Positions 8,883 to 15,919 of a stretch of DNA of 21,929 nucleotides are shown here, piece by piece. The notes beneath the pieces were generated by a model. The model was not told where the DNA came from and made no database searches. It saw only the letters and a list, made by a program, of their open reading frames with translations. Both the position numbers and the translations under genes were made by a program. Numbering within the stretch: position 1 is the stretch's first letter; every line of letters begins with the position of its first letter. This DNA comes from a virus, in IMG/VR virus record IMGVR_UViG_3300003690_000089, positions 3,584 through 25,512 of that record; one strand, 5' to 3'.

Positions 8883-9653
8883 CTAGCTCCTCTCTTCAAC
8901 TTGGTCAGCATGCACAACATTCAAAGCTGAACCTGTAACAATCTCTTTACTTGCGAAGTAGCTTATCTTCACAGCGCCACCACTTACGTTGTCGAATACA
9001 TTAGAAAGCACCGCTGTCTTGGACACGCTGTCACCAAGGTACACGGTACCACCTAGTGCCTGAAATATGTTGCCTAAAACAAGGCCGTTGCTTGCACTTC
9101 CCGTGAACTCAACAACGCGCTTGTTGCCTGTCTGATCGACGGCTAAAAAATCACAGTCTCGGATGGCGCACCAGTTGCTGGAGACGGTGACACCCTTGTA
9201 AACATCTTCGAATACACAGTTCTTGACGGTGCCCCTGGTCCCTGAACAGGTAATCACAGCTTGTTCGACCTTATCAATGAACCTAATGCCATCAATAATC
9301 GCCCCATCAGCAGAAAGGGTAATAAGGGAGCTGGTGGCGGATGATGTGGACGGGCGTTTGAATATCGTCCTCCCTGGCGATGTGCTCAGAAAGTGTATGT
9401 CCGGGACATCAATGGATATGCTGCCGTCAAACACCCACACGCCTTCAGAGAACAACAGCCTGCCCCCCCTTTTCCCAAGCATGCCGACGGCTTCTCTTAT
9501 TGATGTGAGTGGTGTGATTACTGGGCCGAGTCCGCCGTATATGCCTGCCTCTGCCTCAATCTGACGGCCAGTCGTTCTGAGTTTGTGGTCAACGCTCCAA
9601 ATAACCTGAGGCCTTCGAATGCCTCTCTTGTGTATGGGTCCTGTGGTGGCCAT
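8883..9653 (-). CDS. Right-handed beta-helix tail spike-like protein, 256 aa
   Basis: The ATG at 9653 overlaps the nozzle stop as TAATG, so translation is probably coupled. The first 45 residues (basic, KRGIRRPQVIW) may anchor it to the virion. Residues 46-75 read SIREAVGMLGKRGGRLLFSEG, the usual entry of pectate-lyase-like tail spikes, followed by repeated short beta turns: GAIIDGIRFID, GTVKNCVFEDV, CAIRDCDFLA, NGLVLGNIFQ and AVLSNVFDNV. These coil-per-coil N/D-x-F patterns mark a parallel beta-helix. At 256 aa it is much shorter than P22-type spikes (about 660 aa) and lacks an obvious catalytic carboxylate cluster or C-terminal trimer domain. It may bind rather than cleave its receptor, or the next gene may supply the missing tip. 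Confidence 0.75.
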   Translation of the reverse strand: MATTGPIHKRGIRRPQVIWSVDHKLRTTGRQIEAEAGIYGGLGPVITPLTSIREAVGMLGKRGGRLLFSEGVWVFDGSISIDVPDIHFLSTSPGRTIFKRPSTSSATSSLITLSADGAIIDGIRFIDKVEQAVITCSGTRGTVKNCVFEDVYKGVTVSSNWCAIRDCDFLAVDQTGNKRVVEFTGSASNGLVLGNIFQALGGTVYLGDSVSKTAVLSNVFDNVSGGAVKISYFASKEIVTGSALNVVHADQVEERS

Positions 9654-11875
9654 TATCGCGTGTCTCCGGCGACAACCTCTACGGTCATGCTCTGGACTGC
9701 AAGTTCGGGCCCCCTGAGCGGGGTGGTTCTGTTATGACCCGAGAAGAAGGCCATGCGTAGGGACCGTGAGCGTATTGAAGCGCTTTCGACCTTCGATGTG
9801 AACCAGTCCTCGTCCTGATATGGCATTGATTTGGTGCCGTCCACGCCCCAGGTTACGGCGGTGCCACTATCCGGGGCGTTCCCTGACGAGAAGCGGATGG
9901 TTACTGCTCCGGTGCTCTTGTTCCACGAACTGCTGGTGATCTCAGCCGCAGCATTGAAGTCGCTGTTATTGGCATCAACGATGGTCTTTTCTGTGCCGCC
10001 TTTTGTGAATGTCAGGAAATGACCGCCCGTCACGTCGGTCCAGTATGGTGCCGCATGGTCCGACGCTGGGAGGTCAAAGTTAAAATTCACAGTGGCGCTA
10101 AAGGTCACCGCAGATCCGTTACCCGTGCCTATTGTTTCAGAGTCCTTGTAGGCACCCACACCATAGAAGAAGTTCATCTCCTCTGCCGGGTGAAGCGTGA
10201 TTGCGCCCTCGGTGTATTGTCGGTCACCCGAGTCAGCGTCCCTCACTGTTCCGGCTGTGTTCTTATACTGTGAGTCCGCGTGGGCTTCCTCACCATAGGC
10301 CATCCAAAACGGAGGGTTGGTCATCTGTCCAGAATCGCCGTTGGAAAGCATCTTGAGCCGAATTGGCCGATACAGGTTGAAGGAGTTGTTCTCCTTGAAC
10401 ATGCGACCAGATATGTACATCATCGGGATGTTCGATTCAGCAGCAGCCACGCCGATGTCGGTGCCGCCCACATACTCGAATATGCCGGCTGCCGCAGAGC
10501 TGATAAAAATACGCTCCCTTGCGCCCTTGGTAATGGTGACGCCATCGTACATAAATGACTCTCGTTGTGCTGCTGTCATGCCGCCGTTGGAGAACAGGCT
10601 CCACGCCTGATGATAGTAGTCAAAGACGAGGGTAAGAGACCAGGCCTCGTCAGGGGTCTGCTCGAGATCTAAACCCCACCAAATCTGATTCCGGCTCTGC
10701 ACATGAAGGGCGTTGGATCGATCCAGGTTGTCCATCTTCACGCGGAATGGCCATCCCCTGTCGTACAGGAAGGTCCGCATCTTCTCCGGGACGTATGTGT
10801 TTGTTGGCCGACCCATGAATATTGAGTCGATGGGTTTGCTGATTTTTTGCACAGCCGCCTGCTGTCCCGCCCCGGTAAACGCATAGACCCCGTCTTTGGC
10901 CATAAACATCAATACGCCACCCACCTCGACAATGGAGTGAGGGGCAATGCATCCCACATCAGAGATGACCTTGAAGACCTGGAACGTTTCGTCGGTTCCA
11001 CCGGTCTTCACGTAGATCGAGCGGTCTGTGAAGATGACAAGCTGTTCCATGAAGCTTTTCAGGCCAGTAATCTTCTCGTGTTCCTCCACGGCCAGGAAGT
11101 GGTAGGCGATGAGACCCACTGGGTCGAACTCATCAGACCAAACCACAAACTGGGGTCCAATGCTGAACTTGCTCCTGTCGCCTTGATTGATGAGCATTTC
11201 TGGTATCAGGGACTGAAGCTCATCCAGCGGGCTTGTCAGCTCGACGGTAAAGCCGTCCTGGAAGCCTGCGTAGTACACACGGCTTTGGTGCTCTATGGCG
11301 ATGTGCCCCCTGGGCCTTACGTTCCAATACCCCCAGTTCAGGCTGTTGAGTTGCGTTGGATCATCTGCCATGTCGACTTCAGCGAGCGTCGTCTCGCTTG
11401 CCATTGGGTCATAGACGTATGAGCCGTTCCTGGTGGTTATGAGTGTAACGTGCCTGGGTTCCGTCTTTAGGCCGGTGGCCGGATCGGGTACCGCTATAAT
11501 GACAGCGACAAACGAGCAGTCGAAATCTTGATCAGGCGATTCACCAAACACGGCAGTCAAATCTTGCGGTGTAGCTGTCAGGGACTCCCCGTTAACACCC
11601 AGGACGTTGAACTGCACCGGGTCGTCAGTGTTACCGCCTCGCGGACCAATGCAGATGATGTATTCAGGGATTCCATTTCTGCGGTGAACGTGCATGCGAG
11701 ATCTAGACGGTACGTTAGACGATGTTCTGGCCAGGCCAGCGCGCCCTTCAATGTATCCACGGCTGAAATCTACATTGAGCGCAAGCTGGCAGTGACCATC
11801 GGTCTGATAGTTCTCCCGCTCCTCCATTCCAAGCCACGGGCCCGGAAAGGATTTGGTGTTACTCCCACGGGGCAC
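9653..11875 (-). CDS. Tail nozzle / DNA stabilization protein (P22 gp10 or T7 gp12 type), 740 aa
   Basis: It starts with GTG at 11875, inside the last 17 bases of the adaptor gene, with no strong ribosome site, so coupling is likely. The N-terminus (NVDFSRGYIEGRAGLAR) is typical of nozzle proteins that open with a list of fixed values. Residues about 270-345 carry the family signature: LVIFTDRSIYVKTGG, then ISDVGCIAPHSIVEVGG, then MFMAKDGVYAFTG, a beta-propeller-like repeat of phage nozzle proteins. Residues 560-690 hold an extra Thr/Ser-rich beta domain. The product forms the distal tube of short-tailed phages and plugs packaged DNA. Position directly after the adaptor agrees with T7 gp11-gp12 and P22 gp4-gp10 order. 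The 740 aa are nearer to T7 gp12 (794) than to P22 gp10 (472). Confidence 0.82.
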   Translation of the reverse strand: MPRGSNTKSFPGPWLGMEERENYQTDGHCQLALNVDFSRGYIEGRAGLARTSSNVPSRSRMHVHRRNGIPEYIICIGPRGGNTDDPVQFNVLGVNGESLTATPQDLTAVFGESPDQDFDCSFVAVIIAVPDPATGLKTEPRHVTLITTRNGSYVYDPMASETTLAEVDMADDPTQLNSLNWGYWNVRPRGHIAIEHQSRVYYAGFQDGFTVELTSPLDELQSLIPEMLINQGDRSKFSIGPQFVVWSDEFDPVGLIAYHFLAVEEHEKITGLKSFMEQLVIFTDRSIYVKTGGTDETFQVFKVISDVGCIAPHSIVEVGGVLMFMAKDGVYAFTGAGQQAAVQKISKPIDSIFMGRPTNTYVPEKMRTFLYDRGWPFRVKMDNLDRSNALHVQSRNQIWWGLDLEQTPDEAWSLTLVFDYYHQAWSLFSNGGMTAAQRESFMYDGVTITKGARERIFISSAAAGIFEYVGGTDIGVAAAESNIPMMYISGRMFKENNSFNLYRPIRLKMLSNGDSGQMTNPPFWMAYGEEAHADSQYKNTAGTVRDADSGDRQYTEGAITLHPAEEMNFFYGVGAYKDSETIGTGNGSAVTFSATVNFNFDLPASDHAAPYWTDVTGGHFLTFTKGGTEKTIVDANNSDFNAAAEITSSSWNKSTGAVTIRFSSGNAPDSGTAVTWGVDGTKSMPYQDEDWFTSKVESASIRSRSLRMAFFSGHNRTTPLRGPELAVQSMTVEVVAGDTR

Positions 11876-12602
11876 GGGTCACACGCACGCCCATGGGGGC
11901 GTCTACATTTCGCAGTTGGGCGTTGTTGTTCATTCGCGCCAAACCCTCCCCCCACAACTGTTCGATCATGGGGTTTTGACCCTGCTGCTTGCTGTTCATC
12001 AGCTTGGCCAGGTAGACGCCAACTAGATCACCAAATTCTTCGGATGCGCCATTGATATCCGCCTGCTTTGTCACGAGCAGGATGTCTGAGTCGGTTGAGA
12101 TGTCGGGGATGTGCGGTATCCAGTAGATGTGAACGTTCATCGCCTTATCTGGAATTGGCGACACGTACATCCGGTTCCTCACGAGCACATATGAGCGGCC
12201 AAGGTCTCCGAAAACGCTCCCTGCGGTAATCTCAACGATGCGGCGATCTTGGAACCGCATTGTTCGCCACTTGCTCGGCATGTTGTTTCGGCTCGGCACT
12301 TCAGCCTTCTCCGTATCCTCGACCTGTATGATCTTATACGGGAGCACGCCGGAACCGAGAAAGCCTGATGAGTTGAGGTCAACGTGCTCTGTGTCTCTTG
12401 CCCACGTAAACGGCCCCGAGTCATCGTCAATGAAGTATTCAGGATTGGTGGCGACCAGCTCTCTGAACACCACTCGGTTCGCCTCTGAGGCCAGCGCCGT
12501 CTGCTCCGTCTGGCTCCAGAAGAGATTACCCGTCTCGTCCAGGAGCACCTTGGCAAACTCCCTGGCGTCTTCAAGCGTCCTTACCTGTCCGGTCCATGCC
12601 AT
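11859..12602 (-). CDS. Head-to-tail adaptor protein (T7 gp11 / P22 gp4 type), 247 aa
   Basis: I place the start at the ATG at 12602, two bases after the TAA of the preceding gene, rather than at upstream alternatives that would overlap that gene by 50 bases. Early residues (RTLEDAREFAKVLLDETG, then FWSQTEQTALASEANRVVF) give the helical N-terminal pattern of podovirus adaptors in which a Trp is followed by a helix ending in N-R-V. The middle is beta-rich (YVLVRNRMYVSPIPD, NVHIYWIPHIP), and the end is a long helix with Gln and Asn. In a podovirus this protein sits as a ring between portal and nozzle. The assignment rests on this pattern and on the gene directly following it. Confidence 0.68.
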   Translation of the reverse strand: MAWTGQVRTLEDAREFAKVLLDETGNLFWSQTEQTALASEANRVVFRELVATNPEYFIDDDSGPFTWARDTEHVDLNSSGFLGSGVLPYKIIQVEDTEKAEVPSRNNMPSKWRTMRFQDRRIVEITAGSVFGDLGRSYVLVRNRMYVSPIPDKAMNVHIYWIPHIPDISTDSDILLVTKQADINGASEEFGDLVGVYLAKLMNSKQQGQNPMIEQLWGEGLARMNNNAQLRNVDAPMGVRVTRAPWE

Positions 12603-12604
12603 GG

Positions 12605-13105
12605 TTAGCCCCCAAAGAAGAAACGCTGAGAATGGTTCTTGGAGTAATTGTACCCACACAAAGCGTCTGCGGCCTTTTTGACCTGTGGATATACTACGTG
12701 CTTGGCGAAGTACTCGTCCTCGTCCTGTTGGCTCAACCTGCGCCCATCCTCAAGCCAGTCGATGTGGTCGTACTGCTTGAGGTACTTGTCCGCGCCAGTG
12801 CGCCACAGGTCGCATCGACGGATGTATGGAATCAGACGGGGGTCTCTTATATTCAGAGGCACCCCGCCATCATCCTCCCAGACCTTCCAGGTGTAGGGCA
12901 CTCGTTCCCTTGTGGGAACTACCTGAACCCCAAACTTCACCTCGACGGTCACATCAATGAGACGAGCGAGCATCCAGCGTTTGTTCTTTCCGCACCACCC
13001 AACCATGAGTTTGTCATCGTAGGTGGCTTCTCGGATACGGCGACTCTCAGCGTCACTCCACCGGACGCGCTTAATGTCCCGCCACTGCTTCTCGCTCAGT
13101 ACCAC
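12605..13105 (-). CDS. Unassigned head or neck protein, 166 aa
   Basis: It starts with GTG at 13105, sharing one base with the TAG of the gene before (TAGTG), so it is probably translated by coupling. The protein is charged and rich in Trp, Tyr, Arg and Lys, without membrane segments or signal peptide. The first half reads like a beta-rich fold (LMVGWCGKNKRWMLARLID), the second like helices (WLEDGRRLSQQDEDEYFAK). Three cysteines are spread along it and no metal motif is evident. I do not recognise the family. Its place between a beta-rich virion protein and the adaptor allows a role in head closure or as a minor structural part, but this is inferred from position alone. Confidence 0.55.
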   Translation of the reverse strand: MVLSEKQWRDIKRVRWSDAESRRIREATYDDKLMVGWCGKNKRWMLARLIDVTVEVKFGVQVVPTRERVPYTWKVWEDDGGVPLNIRDPRLIPYIRRCDLWRTGADKYLKQYDHIDWLEDGRRLSQQDEDEYFAKHVVYPQVKKAADALCGYNYSKNHSQRFFFGG

Positions 13106-13707
13106 TATGCGTCCGTCGGGTCTGCTTGGTCACTTACCTGCGGTCCATCTGTCAGTTTAGGTAGATACGCAACCTCAGTGCCGATGAGAAAAATCTCATT
13201 GGTCCCGGCGTTTGCGCCAACCGTATCAAGGACAAGGAGGTCGTTGGTCGATTTCAACGTCCCTGCGTCAATCTTACCCCAAGCGGTCGCATCAATCGAC
13301 TCGCTGCCAGTGCTTGTATCCACCGCAGGCTGCGTGCTGATTGCTGTCGTATTTGCAGTTGGGTCGTTGTCTATCGCTGCTCCGCCAAACGCAAGCTGAT
13401 TGAAGCGAAAGTCAATATCTACGCTTTGAGCGCCGTCAGCCTCTGCGTAGATGGCCCGTAAAAAGATATCGTTATCCAAGTCCCAGTGGCTGGGCATTGT
13501 CATAACAATGCGCCCGAACTCATCATCTGCCGTTAGCGTAAGGGCACCGTAGTGATCATTATCCACTTCCGCCAAGACCGGGTTCGTGCCGCCGCCACCC
13601 GCAGCTGAGTTTGTTGTGCTCGTTGCCGTGCCAGCGTAGCAGTTGAAATTACCAGCGGCGAAGAACTCCCGCTTGTACTTATAGTTAATATTTCTATCGC
13701 GAATCAT
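13105..13707 (-). CDS. Beta-rich virion protein downstream of the capsid gene, possible decoration protein, 200 aa
   Basis: The ATG at 13707 has GGAG about 9 nt upstream. The first 17 residues are basic and aromatic (INYKYKREFFAAG). The rest is poor in Lys, rich in Asp, Ala, Thr and Gly, with beta-type segments such as GRIVMTMPSHWD, IFLRAIYAEADG and IFLIGTEVAYLP. Low Lys content and acidic surface text suit a secreted-like or virion surface protein. It is the first gene after the major capsid gene and the terminator-like hairpin. This place is often taken by head decoration or minor head proteins, so that is the leading guess. I see no Ig-like or known decoration motif that would settle it. 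Confidence 0.55.
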   Translation of the reverse strand: MIRDRNINYKYKREFFAAGNFNCYAGTATSTTNSAAGGGGTNPVLAEVDNDHYGALTLTADDEFGRIVMTMPSHWDLDNDIFLRAIYAEADGAQSVDIDFRFNQLAFGGAAIDNDPTANTTAISTQPAVDTSTGSESIDATAWGKIDAGTLKSTNDLLVLDTVGANAGTNEIFLIGTEVAYLPKLTDGPQVSDQADPTDA

Positions 13708-13730
13708 GATTTACCACTCCACAGTTTGCC

Positions 13731-13743
13731 CCCCTCTGAGGGG
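13731..13743. other. Short perfect hairpin before the 200-aa gene
   Basis: CCCCTctgAGGGG forms a 5-bp stem with a 3-base loop. It lies between the larger hairpin and the ribosome site of the next gene. It may help to set transcript ends or stability; this is a guess. Confidence 0.45.
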
Positions 13744-13751
13744 ATACTAAG

Positions 13752-13779
13752 TAAAACACCAGGGGGCTTTTAACCCCCC
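13752..13779 (-). terminator. Terminator-like hairpin after the major capsid gene
   Basis: Read on the minus strand, GGGGG-TTAAAAG-CCCCC (centred at 13762-13779) forms a GC-only stem with a 7-base loop and is followed by TGGTGTTTT. The trailing T tract is broken, so termination may be partial. The hairpin sits in the only gap of about 100 bases inside the head-tail gene run, directly downstream of the capsid gene. A leaky terminator there would raise capsid mRNA relative to the genes behind it. Confidence 0.5.
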
Positions 13780-13810
13780 GGCGAGCGAGGCTTGGCACAA
13801 GGCCCTGCCC

Positions 13811-15148
13811 CTAGAAAATCAGGTTATCAACGGTGATGTCTTCGAGCACGGTCTGCCCGAACCGGCGCTCAAGACCCAGGTCGCCGTACCAACACATAAA
13901 CGCTTCCCAGCTATCAGAGTTGGCCTTGCGGCTAAACGAAGAGCCATCACGGTCTGCCCATGCCCAGTCCTTCATCGTGTACATCTTGATGTCCTTCGTT
14001 TGAATGAAGAACAGCTTGTTGTACGGCGCATGTCGGTCGAACTCCAGTGGCATCGGTCGCATGCCTCCAGCATACGTCAACGTCTGGAAACCACCTTTGA
14101 GCTGCTCCGGGGAGTAGCGCACATCCGATGTGAGCAAGTTGATGTACTCACGGCGGATTGAGTGGTGACCCATGATGAGGTTGGGCTCCTCACCAGCGAC
14201 CTCGTCGGTTGTGTCGATGGCAAGCTGCATCAACTCCAGTGACAGCGGTCGATTTGCCCCGCCTGTACCAGAAAGAATGTTAGCCGCCCACTCCGGGTTC
14301 TCCGAGGTGTCAACGTTCTGGAACTCATCGTCATCCTTGGTCATCATAAAGCTGAGGCCGGTGATCTCCTTGTTGAACGAGTTGTCAACATCATCACCGC
14401 GCGCGACACAATCATTGTCTGCGACGGTGATGCTGCCACCTGATGTGTTTGACAATATCGCAGAGGTGGTGTTCGTCACACTCGTAACTGTCAATTCACC
14501 CGTGCCAGCCGTTGCTAATGTGCCGGTGCCTGCGGTAACCCCTGGTCCTGGCCCACCGGTAACCGTTCCGATGTTCAGGGCCATGCCGGCCTTGATATAC
14601 CGAGTGCCTGGGTTATCAAACACCACAGTGCCGCTGGCGTTATGAGCAATGGTGACAGGATCGCCGTTGGCCTGGGCAATTAAGCCCGTGTTGGTCGCGA
14701 AGGCGTTTACAACGCCACTTGCGGCAATTGGATTGCCCCAAACCATGCGGTTCATATCCACACGCAAGTCACGACGCACGCCCTCGACCTCTGTCCGCAG
14801 AGCGGAAGCGAACGAACCCTTGTCGCCTTCGGATGCGGCAATAACCACACCTGTCAGCTCGATTCGTCCATAGAGGAACTTAGCCCGAATACGACATTCG
14901 GTGTAGGCCTGCTTGCCGGCATTCGGAAGCGTTCCCGTCTCGCCGCGAGCACCAACGCCGTGGTTCCGTCGCAGATGGACCGGAAAGAGGATTTGCCGCC
15001 CACTCCACTTGCGCTTGGATTTCTCCACGTACTTGAGGATGGGAATAGAATTATTGAGGTGTTCCCGTACGGGCCCCTCATAGTAATTTTTTAGTACAAA
15101 ATCAAAATTATCTCGGGGACTTGACCCGATTCCTGATGTGAGTGCCAT
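13811..15148 (-). CDS. Major capsid protein, HK97-like fold with an inserted domain, 445 aa
   Basis: The ATG at 15148 follows AAGGAG (15156-15161) with 7 nt spacing, one of the strongest ribosome sites in the window, as expected for the most abundant product. The N-terminal arm (residues 1-60) and the text GRQILFPVHLRRNHG and GRIELTGVVIAASEG match the N-arm, E-loop and beginning of the P-domain in HK97-type shells. Residues about 175-265 are a Gly/Thr/Val-rich beta insertion (GTVTGGPGPGVTAGTG) that looks like an added I-domain. The chain then returns to A-domain-like text (LIMGHHSIRREYINLL) and ends with VLEDITVDNLIF. It lies between the scaffold gene and a terminator-like hairpin. It is somewhat longer than simple HK97 shells, which the insertion explains. 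Confidence 0.88.
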   Translation of the reverse strand: MALTSGIGSSPRDNFDFVLKNYYEGPVREHLNNSIPILKYVEKSKRKWSGRQILFPVHLRRNHGVGARGETGTLPNAGKQAYTECRIRAKFLYGRIELTGVVIAASEGDKGSFASALRTEVEGVRRDLRVDMNRMVWGNPIAASGVVNAFATNTGLIAQANGDPVTIAHNASGTVVFDNPGTRYIKAGMALNIGTVTGGPGPGVTAGTGTLATAGTGELTVTSVTNTTSAILSNTSGGSITVADNDCVARGDDVDNSFNKEITGLSFMMTKDDDEFQNVDTSENPEWAANILSGTGGANRPLSLELMQLAIDTTDEVAGEEPNLIMGHHSIRREYINLLTSDVRYSPEQLKGGFQTLTYAGGMRPMPLEFDRHAPYNKLFFIQTKDIKMYTMKDWAWADRDGSSFSRKANSDSWEAFMCWYGDLGLERRFGQTVLEDITVDNLIF

Positions 15149-15171
15149 TGTTCGGCTCCTTTGCTTAGAAG

Positions 15172-15882
15172 TTATTCACCGCCAAGCGCTGCAATCGCCG
15201 CTGCTTCAGCCGCCTCCATGTCGTCACCGAAGTCCTGTTTGATCGCAGCCTTTCCGCGTGCTTTCTGAAGGGCCTTTGGTTTGGGCTTGTAGCCCTGACG
15301 CTTGAGTCGGTTATTGAAGCGTTTGAGTTCAGCTTCGTGTGACCGCTTTGCCAATGCACTGACAGAGGCATTTGGGTTCTGCATAAGAGAGTTGACGACA
15401 TCCGCATCCCGCATTTCTGGGAATTCTTTCCGCGCAGTCTCGATCTCCCCCAGTATTTCACGCTCTGCCTGCGCCACTTGCATCTCCTGATGCCGGTGGT
15501 CGTAGAATTGCGATTGCTGGTTGAGTTGGACCTCAAGCTGCTTGACCCGCCTTTCCATTGGGTCTGAGTACAATTCATCGTCGCTCTCTTGCGGCTGACT
15601 CTCCTGAGCCTGCATTTTCTCCCATGCCCAGCGATTCCACTGTGCTGTCTCTTGGTGCTGCGATTGCAGCGCCACCATCTGTTGTTCCAACTGGTTTACT
15701 CGCTGTTTGCTTTCTCCCAGTTGTTCCCTGCTCTCTTTGAATCGTTCATAGGGAACAGGATCTGCTGAATCAGATTCAGAACCTGTATCGCCGGTATCTT
15801 GCGAAGAATCCTCATCACCAGCACCAGAGGTCTGCGAATCCTCTAAGGGGCTTTCACCCGTATCGCCATAATCATCACTCAT
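15172..15882 (-). CDS. Capsid scaffold protein, 236 aa
   Basis: The ATG at 15882 follows GAGG with about 6 nt spacing. Residues 1-42 are strongly acidic and Ser/Gly-rich (disordered); residues 43-150 are long helix and coiled coil with many Gln and Glu (ESREQLGESKQRVNQLEQQM); the C-terminal part is basic (KRQGYKPKPKALQKARGKAA) followed by an acidic Ala-rich tail. An acidic, coiled-coil protein with a basic capsid-binding end, placed between portal and capsid genes, is the pattern of podovirus scaffolds. No protease motif is seen, so it would leave the shell intact or be removed by another enzyme. The family was inferred from composition and position, not from a conserved motif. Confidence 0.82.
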   Translation of the reverse strand: MSDDYGDTGESPLEDSQTSGAGDEDSSQDTGDTGSESDSADPVPYERFKESREQLGESKQRVNQLEQQMVALQSQHQETAQWNRWAWEKMQAQESQPQESDDELYSDPMERRVKQLEVQLNQQSQFYDHRHQEMQVAQAEREILGEIETARKEFPEMRDADVVNSLMQNPNASVSALAKRSHEAELKRFNNRLKRQGYKPKPKALQKARGKAAIKQDFGDDMEAAEAAAIAALGGE

Positions 15883-15919
15883 CTAAAACCTCACGTACCA
15901 GCTATCGAGCTGGCGGTCG

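Noticed and set aside
12603-12659. Longer start for the adaptor gene
   Set aside because: It overlaps the preceding gene by about 50 bases; the ATG at 12602 falls right behind that gene's stop.
15165-15578. 137-codon frame overlapping the scaffold gene
   Set aside because: Same strand, other frame, Arg/Ser/Asn-rich shadow of the coiled-coil coding sequence.
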